Shown piece by piece: positions 37,058 to 48,892 of a stretch of DNA of 64,000 nt. The DNA is from Blastococcus sp. TF02-09 (GTDB taxonomy: Bacteria; Actinomycetota; Actinomycetes; Mycobacteriales; Geodermatophilaceae): positions 372,001 to 436,000 of the forward strand of contig NZ_QOHH01000003.1 in the NCBI RefSeq assembly GCF_003319105.1. The letters run 5' to 3'. The notes under the pieces are model-generated. The model was not told the DNA's origin, searched no databases, and was given only the letters and a program-made list of their open reading frames with translations. The number at the start of each line of letters is the position of its first letter. The first letter of the stretch is position 1. A program made the position numbers and the translations under genes.

Positions 37058-39022
37058 GTGGGTGCCGAGGCGGTCAGGAACCGGGGCCTGCACGCACCCG
37101 CGTGGCTGGAGGAGCTGGTCCGCACCGGGCGTCCCGCGGTGCCGTGGCGGGACGTCGTCCGCTTCGCCGTGGCCATCCCCGCCCCGCTGGCCCTGGCCGT
37201 CGCCGTCGAGGGCGGCATCGAACCGGGGACGACGCTGAGCGCCGGCACCTTCGGCACGATGGGCGCCCTGGTGGCCACGCTCGCCCCCCAGGCGGGACCT
37301 CTGCGCGAGAAGCTGCGCCGGACCGCCACCGCCACGGCGTTCGGAGCCGTCGGGCTGCTGGCCGGCGGCTTCGCCACGGGCGGGGGCTGGGCGCCGGTCG
37401 TGGTGATCGCGCTCATCTCCGTGGTCGCCGCCGGGATCAGCGCCATCAACGCCACGATGTCCCTGGGCTCCCTGCAGCTGCTGGTCTACACCGCGCTCGC
37501 GTCCGGCTTCGCCACCTCGCTGCCGTGGCAGGCCGAGATCGCCTGCTTCCTGCTCGGGGCCGGCTGGGCCACCCTGGTCACCCTCGTGCAGGCCGGCACC
37601 GAGGCGGGCGACCCCGACCGCGCCGCCGTGGCCGCGGTGTTCACCCGCATCGCCGACCTCCTCGAGGCCGCGGACCCCGAGCAGGCGGAGGCGGCGCGCC
37701 GGGAGCTCACCACCGCGCTCAACGCCGCCTACGACCGGGTGATCCGCAGCCGCAGCCACCACGCCGGCCGGGTGCGCGAGCTCTCCGAGCTGGCCGGGGT
37801 GCTCAACTCCGCCGCGCCGCTGGTCGAGGCGTCCGTGGCGGCCGCCCGAGCCCGCGTGCCCGTCGACGACGACGACGTCGCCGCGGTGCGCGCCCTCGCC
37901 GCGGCCCTCGGCGGCGGCCAGGAACTGCCCGGCGAGCGCCCGCCCCCGCTGGAGGAGGGCCACCACGTCCGCCGGGCGGTGCGGCACGGCGTCCGCTTGG
38001 TGTGGGACGTCGTCGGCGACCCCGAGGAGCGCGCCGGGGCGGCCGCCCGCCCCACGGGCACCGATCTGCGCACCCGGCTGCGGGACCTCGCCGACCGCAC
38101 CCTGGTCAGCCCCGACAGCCGGGCCTTCGCCGTCCGCCTGGCGCTGTGCATGTCGATCGCGGAGGTGGCCCGGCAGCTGCTGCCCGCCGAGCGGCCCTAC
38201 TGGGTGCTGCTCACCGTGGCGATCGTGCTCAAGCCGGACTTCGGGTCGGTGTTCGGCCGGGCGGTGCAGCGGGGCGCCGGAACGCTCCTGGGCGTGCTGA
38301 TCGGCTCGGCGGTGCTGGCGGTGCTCAGCGGCAGCCCGTGGCTGCTGCTGGCGATGGCGGCGTCGGCCGCGGTGCTGCCGTGGGCACGGGCGGCCAACTT
38401 CGGCCTGTTCTCGGTGTTCCAGACGCCGGTCATCCTGCTGATGCTCGACCTGACGCTGCCCCACGACGCCGGGCTGGTCGGCGAGCGGTTGGTCGACACC
38501 CTCGTGGGCTGCGGCATCGTCCTCGTCTTCGGCTACCTGCTCTGGCCCCAGACCTGGCGGGCGCAGCTGGACCGGGCCTTGCACGAGACCGCGGTCGCGC
38601 TGGACGGCTTCGTGGACGCCGCCTTCACCGGCGAGGCCGCCGACCGGCGCCGGGCCCGGCGGCGCACCTACCGGGCGCTCACCGAGCTGCAGGCCCAGCT
38701 GCAGCGGCGGCTGGCCGAGCCGCCGCCCATCAGCACCCGGGCCGCGGCCTGGTGGCCGGTCATCGTGGCGCTGGAGCGGACCGCGGACGCGGTCACCGAG
38801 GCGGTCATCGCCACCCGCGCGGGTGAACCGGCCCCCGACCCGGCCCAGGTCGCGGTGCTGCGCCGCGCGATCCGGCACCTCGAGGACGACGCCCGGACCA
38901 CCGGCACCGACGACGACGCCGAGCTCCTGGCCGACGGCGTGCTGGCGCCCGTGGCCCGCGAGGTGGACACCGCCCGCCGCCTGCTCCGCGCCACCGCCCC
39001 GGGCCGGCGGGGCCGCCGCTGA
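37058..39022 (+). CDS. FUSC family membrane protein (fusaric acid/aromatic acid efflux type)
   Basis: 654 residues with two clusters of membrane helices (about 35-185 and 365-500) separated by a long helical cytoplasmic region, and a cytoplasmic C-terminal coiled-coil. The second cluster has the FUSC-2 pattern: RLALCMSIAEVARQLLPAERPYWVLLTVAIVLKPDFGSVFGRAVQRGAGTLLG. Relatives such as AaeB and YccS export aromatic carboxylates, but no substrate is known here. GTG 37058 is used as start; no accessory membrane fusion protein is adjacent. Confidence 0.88.
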   Translation: MGAEAVRNRGLHAPAWLEELVRTGRPAVPWRDVVRFAVAIPAPLALAVAVEGGIEPGTTLSAGTFGTMGALVATLAPQAGPLREKLRRTATATAFGAVGLLAGGFATGGGWAPVVVIALISVVAAGISAINATMSLGSLQLLVYTALASGFATSLPWQAEIACFLLGAGWATLVTLVQAGTEAGDPDRAAVAAVFTRIADLLEAADPEQAEAARRELTTALNAAYDRVIRSRSHHAGRVRELSELAGVLNSAAPLVEASVAAARARVPVDDDDVAAVRALAAALGGGQELPGERPPPLEEGHHVRRAVRHGVRLVWDVVGDPEERAGAAARPTGTDLRTRLRDLADRTLVSPDSRAFAVRLALCMSIAEVARQLLPAERPYWVLLTVAIVLKPDFGSVFGRAVQRGAGTLLGVLIGSAVLAVLSGSPWLLLAMAASAAVLPWARAANFGLFSVFQTPVILLMLDLTLPHDAGLVGERLVDTLVGCGIVLVFGYLLWPQTWRAQLDRALHETAVALDGFVDAAFTGEAADRRRARRRTYRALTELQAQLQRRLAEPPPISTRAAAWWPVIVALERTADAVTEAVIATRAGEPAPDPAQVAVLRRAIRHLEDDARTTGTDDDAELLADGVLAPVAREVDTARRLLRATAPGRRGRR

Positions 39023-39067
39023 CCGCTCCGGTTGCGCGCCGTCGCCGGGAGGCCCTGGGATGTCCGG

Positions 39068-40024
39068 GTGCCGAGTGATCGCGTTCCCGTCCTGCCGCCG
39101 CTGACCGGTCCTCCCCCGCCGGGCTCACGAACCGTGCGCACCGACGACGGCGTCGACCTGCACGTCGAGGTGGACGGCGCCGAGGACGCGCCCCTCACCG
39201 TCATCCTGTCGCACGGCTTCACCGCCCGCCTCGCGGAGTGGGAGCTGCAGCGCACGGCGCTGCGGGACCGCGCCCGGCTGGTGCTCTGGGACCAGCGGGG
39301 GCACGGCCGCTCGGGCTGGACACCGCTGACGAGGGCGACGATCGACCGCACCGGCCGCGACCTGGGCCAGGTGCTCGACGCCGTCGTCCCGACCGGCCCG
39401 GTGGTGCTCGCCGGCCACTCCATGGGCGGCATGAGCGTGCTGGCGCTGGCGCGGCAGCGGCCCGAGCTCTTCGGCAGCCGCGTCGTCGGGGTGTTCCTGC
39501 TGGCCACCTCGGCCGGTGGTCTGGTCGAGACCGGCGTCCTGGGGCGGCTGGTGAAGCTGGTCCGGCGGGCGGGGCTCCTGCCGCTGTACCTGCGCGGGGT
39601 GCAGCTGGCCGCACCGGCGCTCGAGCGCCTGCGGTGGCGCGGCAGCCCGTTCGGCCGCTGGTTCACCCGCCGGCTGCTCTTCGGCCGGGACGACGCCGAT
39701 CCCGCCCGCGTGCGCCTGGTCCAGCGGCTGCTGGAGGAGACGCCCTACCCGGTGGTCGCGGCGTTCTACGCGACCTTCCTCGACCACGACGAGACCGCGG
39801 CGCTGGAGGTGCTGGCCCGGGTGCCGGTGACCGTCGTCGCCGCCACGCACGACCGCCTCACCCCCGCCGCCCACGGGCGGCGCATCGCCGAGGCGGTGGG
39901 CGCCGAGCTGGTGGTCGTGCCAGGGGCCGGGCACAGCGTGAACCTCACCCGCACCCCGGTCGTCGACCGCGCCTTCCTGGACCTGCTCGACCGGGTGGAG
40001 GGGGCCGCGGAGAGGGCCGGTTGA
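39068..40024 (+). CDS. Alpha/beta hydrolase
   Basis: About 318 residues from GTG 39068 (TTG 39032 is possible). It has SHGFTARLAEW for the oxyanion loop, DQRGHGRS, nucleophile Ser in AGHSMGGMS, an acid Asp in VAATHDRLTP and a His in PGAGHSVNL. It therefore fits serine esterases or lipases of the epoxide-hydrolase-like superfamily. A helical lid between the nucleophile and acid includes VRRAGLLPLYLRG. It precedes the WS/DGAT gene by 150 bases and may belong to the same lipid cluster. Substrate unknown. Confidence 0.85.
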   Translation: MPSDRVPVLPPLTGPPPPGSRTVRTDDGVDLHVEVDGAEDAPLTVILSHGFTARLAEWELQRTALRDRARLVLWDQRGHGRSGWTPLTRATIDRTGRDLGQVLDAVVPTGPVVLAGHSMGGMSVLALARQRPELFGSRVVGVFLLATSAGGLVETGVLGRLVKLVRRAGLLPLYLRGVQLAAPALERLRWRGSPFGRWFTRRLLFGRDDADPARVRLVQRLLEETPYPVVAAFYATFLDHDETAALEVLARVPVTVVAATHDRLTPAAHGRRIAEAVGAELVVVPGAGHSVNLTRTPVVDRAFLDLLDRVEGAAERAG

Positions 40025-40175
40025 ACCACGACGAGGTGGGGCATGCGAGTGTGGCGGCCGTCACCAAGTTCACCTTGCAGGACCTGGGCGACACCCCTAG
40101 TTTCAGCGGCCACCCGACGACGTGGAACGACCCCTCGCCCGAGCAGCGGTACCGAGGGGCGGCGAGGAGCAGAAC

Positions 40176-41651
40176 GTGGACCGGATGAGTGCACTCGACA
40201 GCAGCTTCTACTTTGCCGAGAGCGAGAACACACCCATGCACGTCGGGTCGGTGGCCGTCTTCGACGGCCCGGCCCCCACGTACGGCGACGTGGTGCGCTT
40301 GCTGCTCAGCAAGCTGCCGCTCGTCCCGCGCTACCGCCAGCGGGTGCGCGAGGTGCCGATGCAGGTCGGCCGGCCGATGTGGGTCGACGACCCGCACTTC
40401 CAGATCCTGTACCACGTGCGGCACACCGCGGTCCCGCGGCCGGGCAGCGACGAGCAGCTCCGCAACCTGGCCGGCCGCGTGCTCGGCCAGCGCCTGGACA
40501 TGTCCAAGCCGCTGTGGGAGCTCTACCTCGTCGAGGGCCTGCAGGACGACCGCTGGGCGATTATCTCCAAGGTCCACCACTGCATGGTCGACGGCGTCGC
40601 CGGCACCGACCTCATGCAGCTGATGTTCGACCTCTCCCCCGACGCCACCCACGAGGCTCCGCGCGACTGGTCGCCGCAGCGGGGCCCGACGAGCGCCGGG
40701 ATGGTCGCCGGCGCCCTGGCCGAGGCCGTCGCGCACCCGCTGCGGCAGATCTCGTCGTTGCCGTCCGGCGGCGGCGCGGCGCGCGTGGTCAAGCAGCTCG
40801 TCGACTCCGGCAAGACCGTGGCCTCCACCCTCCCGTCGCTGGCCAAGCAGGCCCTGACGCCCACCGCGCGCTCGCTCAACGGGCCGATCGGGCCGCACCG
40901 CCGCTGGGCGTGGACCTCGGGTGACTTCGCTGAGCTCAAGGAGGTCCGCACCGCCCTGGGCGGCACCGTCAACGACGTCGTCCTGGCCGCCATCTCCACC
41001 GGCTTCCGCGACCTGCTGCAGGGCCGGGGCGAGCTCTCCTCCGACAAGCTGGTCGTGCGGACGATGGTCCCGGTGTCGGTGCGGTCGGACAGCCAGCGCG
41101 GCACGCTGAACAACGCGGTGTCCTGCGTGTTCGTCGACCTGCCCGTCGGCGAGCCGGATCCCCTCGCCCGGCTGGAGGCCATCCGCGGCCAGATGGACGA
41201 GTACAAGAAGGCGATGCAGGCCGTCGACGTGCCCTCGATCATCGGCATGGGCGACTACGTGGCGCCGACGCTGCTCTCCCTGGGCGTGCGCGCCGCGCTG
41301 TCCGCCGGGCAGGTCTGGTGCCAGGCCGTCACGACCAACGTCCCCGGCCCGCCGATCCCGCTGTACGTGCTGGGCCGGAAGATGTGCTCGGCCTACGCCT
41401 ACGTGCCCATCGCCGGTGGCACCCGGTGCTCCATCGGGATCTTCAGCTACCAGAAGACGATGACCTTCGGGATCAACGCCGACTTCGACGCCTTCGCCGA
41501 CGTCGACGTCCTCTCGGCGGGCATCCGGCGCGGCATCGAGGAGCTGCTCGAGCACGCCCGCTCGCGGCAGGCCACGCCGCAGGCGGAGAAGCCGGCGCCG
41601 CCCGCGACCGGTGGGAAGCCGCGGAAGCGTCCGGCGGCGGCCGCCCGGTGA
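40176..41651 (+). CDS. Wax ester synthase/diacylglycerol acyltransferase (WS/DGAT)
   Basis: 491 residues. The acyltransferase motif HHxxxDG is intact (KVHHCMVDG, His134-His135), with MSALDSSFYFAESENTPMHVG at the start and the NDVVLAAISTGFRDLL, VPVSVR, TTNVPGPP and SYAYV-like segments of the family. It joins acyl-CoA to fatty alcohols or diacylglycerol, at the membrane or lipid inclusion surface. The GTG start follows GAGGAG at good distance. The stop overlaps the SDR gene start as GTGA. The C-terminal 30 residues are a Pro/Ala/Lys tail. Confidence 0.94.
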   Translation: MDRMSALDSSFYFAESENTPMHVGSVAVFDGPAPTYGDVVRLLLSKLPLVPRYRQRVREVPMQVGRPMWVDDPHFQILYHVRHTAVPRPGSDEQLRNLAGRVLGQRLDMSKPLWELYLVEGLQDDRWAIISKVHHCMVDGVAGTDLMQLMFDLSPDATHEAPRDWSPQRGPTSAGMVAGALAEAVAHPLRQISSLPSGGGAARVVKQLVDSGKTVASTLPSLAKQALTPTARSLNGPIGPHRRWAWTSGDFAELKEVRTALGGTVNDVVLAAISTGFRDLLQGRGELSSDKLVVRTMVPVSVRSDSQRGTLNNAVSCVFVDLPVGEPDPLARLEAIRGQMDEYKKAMQAVDVPSIIGMGDYVAPTLLSLGVRAALSAGQVWCQAVTTNVPGPPIPLYVLGRKMCSAYAYVPIAGGTRCSIGIFSYQKTMTFGINADFDAFADVDVLSAGIRRGIEELLEHARSRQATPQAEKPAPPATGGKPRKRPAAAAR

Positions 41652-42688
41652 GCCCTGGCACGACGCGTTCCGGAGGACGCCGCCGGGCGGGTGACCGCGA
41701 CCTGACCGTCGCGGTCACCGGCCCCACCGGCACCTTCGGCGCCGGCCTGATGCCGCTGCTGCAGGAGGACGAGCGCGTCTCCCGGGTGATCGGCATCGCC
41801 CGCCGGCCCTTCGACCCGGCCGAGCGCGGCTGGACCAAGATGGAGTACCGGCAGGGCGACGTGCGCGACCCCGACGCGCTGCGCGAGGCGTTCGCCGGGG
41901 CCGACGTCGTCGTCCACCTGGCCTTCCTCATCTCGGGCAACGCCTCGCGGGAGACGATCCGGGCGATCAACGTCGACGGGACGCTCAACGTGTTCCGCGC
42001 CGCGGCGGCCGCCGGTGCCCGCCGGTTCGTCTACGCCTCGTCGGTGGCCGCCTACGGCTTCCACGCCGACAACCCCGAGCTGATCGGCGAGGACTGGCCG
42101 GTGCGCCCGGCCTCGCGGCTGTTCTACGCGCAGGAGAAGGCCGAACTGGAGGACCTCCTCCACCGCGAGGCACGGCGCGCACCGGACCTGGCGCTGTACC
42201 TGCTGCGCCCGCCGGTGGTGCTGGGCCCGAACGCGGTCGGCGCCAAGGAGGTGCTGCCCGGCCCGCTGGCGCCGCTGGGGAGACGGCTGTTCGGCCGGCC
42301 CCGTCGGCTGCCCGTGCCGCTGCCGCTGGTCGTGCCGGAGCACCCGCTCCAGCTGATCCACGAGGCGGACGTCGGCCGGGCCCTGCAGCTCTGCGTCGAC
42401 GGCGCCGGTCCGCCGGGGGCCTACAACATCGCCGGCGACGGCGTCGTGACCGCCGCCGACGTCGCCCGCGAGTTCGGTTTCCTGCCCATCCGGGTGCCCG
42501 CCGGCCCGGGCCAGGCCGCGGCCCGCGCGATGTCGCGGTTGCCCTTCCTGCCGCCGGTGGCCGAGTGGATCGAGGCCGCGAGCCGGCCGGCCATCATGGA
42601 CACCACCCGCGCCCGCGAGCAGCTGGGCTGGCGCCCGCGCTACACCGCTCTCGAGGCGTTGCAGGACACGCTGCGCGACCGGTCCTGA
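41648..42688 (+). CDS. NAD-dependent epimerase/dehydratase (extended SDR)
   Basis: 346 residues. Nucleotide motif TGPTGTFGAGL (TGxxGxxG type), FVYASSVAAYG with the catalytic Ser, and the YAQEK motif for Tyr/Lys (LFYAQEKAELEDLL). The second half has RPPVVLGPN, HEADVGRALQL and a C-terminal region GWRPRYTALEAL typical of sugar-nucleotide or ketone-reducing extended SDRs. Pairing with WS/DGAT via a 4-base overlap suggests a role in lipid metabolism; the precise reaction cannot be read. A 17-residue Arg/Gly-rich lead precedes the Rossmann fold. Confidence 0.88.
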   Translation: MSPGTTRSGGRRRAGDRDLTVAVTGPTGTFGAGLMPLLQEDERVSRVIGIARRPFDPAERGWTKMEYRQGDVRDPDALREAFAGADVVVHLAFLISGNASRETIRAINVDGTLNVFRAAAAAGARRFVYASSVAAYGFHADNPELIGEDWPVRPASRLFYAQEKAELEDLLHREARRAPDLALYLLRPPVVLGPNAVGAKEVLPGPLAPLGRRLFGRPRRLPVPLPLVVPEHPLQLIHEADVGRALQLCVDGAGPPGAYNIAGDGVVTAADVAREFGFLPIRVPAGPGQAAARAMSRLPFLPPVAEWIEAASRPAIMDTTRAREQLGWRPRYTALEALQDTLRDRS

Positions 42689-42700
42689 CCGGTCGCGCAG
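42671..42700. terminator. 30-base perfect palindrome across the SDR stop, probable bidirectional terminator
   Basis: Arms CTGCGCGACCGGTC (42671-42684) and GACCGGTCGCGCAG (42687-42700) are perfectly complementary with a 2-base centre. It spans the last codons and stop of the SDR gene and ends just before the convergent hydrolase stop. As an RNA hairpin it would terminate both transcripts, though no U-tract follows. Confidence 0.6.
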
Positions 42701-42701
42701 G

Positions 42702-43616
42702 TCACGGCGCGGTGGGGACGGCGCCGATCTCGGCCAGCCAGGGCAGGACCTCCTCGGCCAGCCGCTCGGGGCACTGCAGCTGCGGCACGTGCCCGATGCC
42801 CTCGAGCTCGACGTACCGCCAGGACGGGTGACGGCGGGCGACGTCCCGGGCGGCCTGCACGGGGATGAGCCGGTCGACGTCCCCGTGGACCAGCAGCACC
42901 GGCCCGGACACCCGCTCCATCGCGGCGCGGTAGCGGCGCGGGTCGGCCAGCTGGCGCAGCAGCGAGCGGGCGGCGGCGAGGTAGGCCTTGTCCATGCCGG
43001 CGTGGTCCTCGCGCTCCTCGAGCAGCGTCACGGACCGGTCGATGACCGACGACGGGAGCGTGTCGGGGTCGACGCCCACCAGCCGCAGCACCTCGCGGAC
43101 CCGCTGCAACGGCGTCTGCCGGGCGCGGCGCAACCACAGGAAGCGCTCGCCCAGCACCGGCATGGCGTAGAGCGCGAACATCGCGGCGACCAGCGGGTCG
43201 AGCGAGCGGCGGGGGCCCGGGACGGCCGGGTCGAGCAGCACGAGGCCGCGCACCGCCTCGGGGTGCTGGGCCTTCTCCAGGATCGAGATCATCCCGCCCA
43301 TCGAGTTGCCCACCAGCACCGCCGGCTCCCCGGCCACCTCGACCAGGAAGCGGTGCAGCACCTCGACGTTGGCGTGCACAGTCGCCCGGCGGGTGCCCGG
43401 CTCGCTGCGGCCGAAGCCCGGCAGGTCGATCGCCAGCACCCGGGCGTGCGGGCTGAGCAGCGGCGCGAAGGTGTCCCAGTTGAGGTGCGAACCGCCCAGG
43501 CCGTGCACCAGGACCACCCGCGGCGCGTCCGACGGCCCGCCGAAGTCGACGTAGTGCACGGGGCCCCCGAGGTCGACCGTGCGGCTCTCCCCCGGCGTCT
43601 GCTGCTCCGCTGCCAT
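42702..43616 (-). CDS. Alpha/beta hydrolase
   Basis: 304 residues from ATG 43616. Motifs: VHGLGGSHLNWDTFAPLL, DLPGFGRSEPG, nucleophile Ser in VGNSMGGMIS, acid Asp in VHGDVDRLIP and His in EGIGHVPQLQ. The lid region holds MPVLGERFLWLRRARQTPLQRVREVLRLVGVDP. It is a serine hydrolase of unknown substrate; closely spaced lipid genes suggest an ester or acyl-thioester. Longer in-frame starts upstream are possible but unsupported. It diverges from the next esterase-like gene across 210 bases with no recognisable operator. Confidence 0.85.
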   Translation of the reverse strand: MAAEQQTPGESRTVDLGGPVHYVDFGGPSDAPRVVLVHGLGGSHLNWDTFAPLLSPHARVLAIDLPGFGRSEPGTRRATVHANVEVLHRFLVEVAGEPAVLVGNSMGGMISILEKAQHPEAVRGLVLLDPAVPGPRRSLDPLVAAMFALYAMPVLGERFLWLRRARQTPLQRVREVLRLVGVDPDTLPSSVIDRSVTLLEEREDHAGMDKAYLAAARSLLRQLADPRRYRAAMERVSGPVLLVHGDVDRLIPVQAARDVARRHPSWRYVELEGIGHVPQLQCPERLAEEVLPWLAEIGAVPTAP

Positions 43617-43826
43617 GCCGTCCGTCCCCTCGTCGCCCCCGTGATCGGCGTACACCGTGGCACGCCGTCGACCGGCGCGAGCAGGCGCCCCCTCCCGGCC
43701 CTCCGAGGGAACAACAGTGACGCGGGACACATTTCGGCAACATTCGCCCGCGAGGCAGCTGAGCTGGGTGTGAGCTAGACCCCAGATTGGTACTGGCCGT
43801 TCACAGCAAATCAACGGGAGGTCGAC

Positions 43827-44639
43827 GTGGCAGGACAGACCAGCTCGGGACCGGCGCTGCCGCTGTACCTGAGCGAGCCCGGCCGCGCCGTGGCCGACTA
43901 CGGGCTGTACCTGGCGACGAGGCCGCTCGCCCAGCGCCTGCCCAAGGGGGACGGGCACCCCGTCCTCGTCCTCCCGGGCCTGCTGGCCGACGACGTGTCG
44001 ACCAACGCCCTGCGGCGGACCCTGCGCCGGCTGGACTACCGCGTCCACGGCTGGGGCCTGGGGCGCAACATCGGCCCGACCGCCCTGTGCGTGAACGGCC
44101 TGCGCGACAAGCTGGACTACCTGCACGGCCGCTACCGCCGGCCCGTCACGCTCATCGGCTGGAGCCTGGGCGGCATCTTCGCCCGGGACCTCGCCCGCAC
44201 CTCGCCCGACCGCGTCCGTCAGGTCATCACGCTGGGCAGCCCGTTCGGGCTCACCAGCTACGACCAGACGCGAGCGGCGAAGGTGTTCGACCGCTACGCG
44301 CACCTGCACGTGGAGCAGCGCACCCTCCCGCTGGAGCCCGAGGGCGTCCCGCTGCCGGTGCCGGCCACCTCGATCTACTCGCACTACGACGGCATCGTGC
44401 ACTGGCAGGCCTGCCTGAACGCCCCGGGCGAGCGCTGCGAGAACATCGCCGTGACCGCCAGCCACCTGGGCCTGGGGCACCACCCGGCGGCGATCTGGGC
44501 CGTGGCCGACCGGCTGGCCCAGCCGGAAGGCACCTGGGAGCCGTTCCGGGCACCCCGCTTCCTCCGCCCGGCCTTCCCGAAGCCGGCCCGGTCCACCCCC
44601 TGCGCGCCCGTGGGCGCGGTGGCCGGCTCCGCCGCCTGA
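43827..44639 (+). CDS. Esterase/lipase-like alpha/beta fold protein
   Basis: 270 residues. The nucleophile elbow reads GWSLGG (LIGWSLGGIFARDLAR), with LPGLLADDVSTNALRRTL near the N-terminus, YSHYDGIVHW for the acid Asp and TASHLGLGHHP for the histidine. This pattern matches the cutinase-like or PGAP1-like hydrolases often found in Actinobacteria; closest known function is not clear. GTG 43827 follows a GGGAGG site. A strong hairpin terminator follows within 10 bases. Confidence 0.8.
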   Translation: MAGQTSSGPALPLYLSEPGRAVADYGLYLATRPLAQRLPKGDGHPVLVLPGLLADDVSTNALRRTLRRLDYRVHGWGLGRNIGPTALCVNGLRDKLDYLHGRYRRPVTLIGWSLGGIFARDLARTSPDRVRQVITLGSPFGLTSYDQTRAAKVFDRYAHLHVEQRTLPLEPEGVPLPVPATSIYSHYDGIVHWQACLNAPGERCENIAVTASHLGLGHHPAAIWAVADRLAQPEGTWEPFRAPRFLRPAFPKPARSTPCAPVGAVAGSAA

Positions 44640-44648
44640 CCGTGACGG

Positions 44649-44682
44649 GAGAGGCCCGGGACCGTGTGGTCCCGGGCCTCTC
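44649..44682. terminator. Strong hairpin terminator
   Basis: A perfect 15-base-pair stem (44649-44663 with 44668-44682) closed by the loop GTGT, made of GAGAGGCCCGGGACC and its complement. It lies between the esterase stop and the convergent tRNA-Val gene and would stop transcripts from both sides. There is no U-tract, as is common in actinobacteria. Confidence 0.8.
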
Positions 44683-44693
44683 GCGTGTCGGAG

Positions 44694-44765
44694 TGGGCGC
44701 GACAGGGTTCGAACCTGCGACCGCTCGGTTGTAAGCCGAGAGCTCTACCGCTGAGCTACACGCCC
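44694..44765 (-). tRNA. tRNA-Val (anticodon TAC)
   Basis: Folds fully on the minus strand in 72 bases: acceptor GGGCGTG with CGCGCCC (one G-T pair), D stem GCTC/GAGC, anticodon stem CTCGG/CCGAG around loop CTTACAA giving TAC, variable loop of 5, T stem GCAGG/CCTGT around TTCGAAC, and discriminator A. CCA is not encoded. It lies in the short gap between the terminator and the peroxiredoxin gene. Confidence 0.97.
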
Positions 44766-44803
44766 CGCCCGCCCAGCTTAGGGACCCCGGACCCCGGGAC
44801 GGA

Positions 44804-45265
44804 TCAGGCGGCGAGCCTGCCGACCGCGTCCTTCCAGCCGGACTGCTCGCGGGCGTCGCCGGGCTGGTTGACCTCGGCGAAGGCAATCGTGCCCTCGGCG
44901 TCGATGAGGAAGGTGCCGCGCAGGGCCATGCCGACCGTGTCGTTGAACACGCCGTAGGCCTGAGCGGTGGCGCCGTGCGGCCAGAAGTCCGACAGCAGCG
45001 GGAACTCCAGGCCCTCCTGCGCCTTGAACGCCTTGAGGCTGAACACCGGGTCGGTGCTCACGGCCAACACGCGCACACCGGCGTCGGTGTACTCCGCCAG
45101 CTCGTCGCGGAGCTGGCACAGCTCACCGGTGCAGATGCCGGAGAAGGCGAAGGGGTAGAAGACCAGCAGCACAGGGGTGCCCCGCAGCTCGGCGAGGCTG
45201 ACGACCTGCCTGTCCTGGTCGGGAAGGCTGAACTCGGGAGCGGCGTCGCCGACGGAGAGGCTCAT
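44804..45265 (-). CDS. ahpE: Peroxiredoxin, AhpE-like, with extra PrxQ-type cysteine
   Basis: 153 residues from ATG 45265. Reduces peroxides through a peroxidatic Cys45 in YPFAFSGIC, the same position as in M. tuberculosis AhpE; Ser42 replaces the usual Thr. Cys50 lies five residues later (CTGELC), the spacing of resolving cysteines in PrxQ/BCP proteins, so an intramolecular disulphide is possible where the mycobacterial protein is 1-Cys. A GGGGGG ribosome site precedes ATG 45265; ATG 45274 has none. DUF3052 is 23 bases upstream on the same strand, as in mycobacteria. Confidence 0.9.
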   Translation of the reverse strand: MSLSVGDAAPEFSLPDQDRQVVSLAELRGTPVLLVFYPFAFSGICTGELCQLRDELAEYTDAGVRVLAVSTDPVFSLKAFKAQEGLEFPLLSDFWPHGATAQAYGVFNDTVGMALRGTFLIDAEGTIAFAEVNQPGDAREQSGWKDAVGRLAA

Positions 45266-45288
45266 GCCCCCCATAGTGCCGTGCTGGA

Positions 45289-45708
45289 TCAGCGGCGGCT
45301 GCGCGCGGTCTTCGGGCTGACCAGGCGGATGCCCGACCAGTCCTTGGCCGCGGACACGCTGCTGGTCTGCTGCAGACCCGCCGTGGGGGCGACCTCGGTG
45401 ACGTCACCGGGCTCCACGTGGCCGGGCCGGCCCGACTTGGGCACGAGCAGCCAGACGACGCCGTCCTCGCCGAGCGAGGTGATCGCGTCGGTCAGGGCGT
45501 CGAACAGGTCGCCGTCGTCCTCGCGCCACCACAGGAGGACGACGTCGGCCACCTCGTCGGTGTCCTCGTCGACCATCTCACCGCCCGAGAGCTCGATGAT
45601 CGCGTCGCGCAGGTCCTCGTCGGCGTCCTCGTCCCAGCCGAGCTCCTGCACGACCATGCCCGGCTTGATGCCCAGCCGGGCCGCCATGCCGGCGCTGTCG
45701 ACGCTCAT
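45289..45708 (-). CDS. DUF3052 family protein
   Basis: A 139-residue acidic protein similar to Rv2239c. Conserved parts are [30 protein letters not shown], a second strand-turn [24 protein letters not shown] and [20 protein letters not shown]. Function is unknown. The C-terminus is basic ([15 protein letters not shown]). It forms a probable two-gene unit with ahpE and is divergent from aceE. Confidence 0.9.
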   Translation of the reverse strand: MSVDSAGMAARLGIKPGMVVQELGWDEDADEDLRDAIIELSGGEMVDEDTDEVADVVLLWWREDDGDLFDALTDAITSLGEDGVVWLLVPKSGRPGHVEPGDVTEVAPTAGLQQTSSVSAAKDWSGIRLVSPKTARSRR

Positions 45709-46090
45709 CCGTACTGCTCCTCCATGGGTGGACCTGCTGGTGATCGATCGTGATGGTGCCCTGTCTGCGGGCCGACCGCGCGCGGGCGCGTCACGGGCGT
45801 GCGCTCCGCTGCGGGCGCGGACCGTCGGCGAGCGCCGGGGAACTGCGGACGAGCACGGACACGACCGGCGGGAGAACTCCCCGCTGCCTGGTCATGTCAC
45901 CCCCCTCGCCCCCGCTGTTCCGGGCTCCCCGTGCGGGCCCGTCGTTCCGGGCCACGTGGGCGGAAGCGTAGGGCATGACCGCCACGACGCAAGCCTGCGC
46001 GGCCGGAGGGACCCCCGGTCCGGCGCGACTGGCGCGCGGAGGAGCGCCCGGAACGTGACGCGCGGCTTGCCGAGGGGAGACCATGGAGGC
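45709..46090. other. 382-base divergent control region between DUF3052/ahpE and aceE
   Basis: No convincing conserved gene was found. A 34-codon reading frame on the minus strand (ATG 45893-45895, stop at 45791) has a strong GAGGGGGGTG ribosome site four bases ahead of its start and could be a leader peptide, but the encoded peptide shows no recognised motif. Two GAGG-type sites near 46073-46090 serve aceE. Otherwise I see no operator-like repeat of note. Confidence 0.4.
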
Positions 46091-48884
<2,794 letters not shown>

Positions 48885-48892
<8 letters not shown>

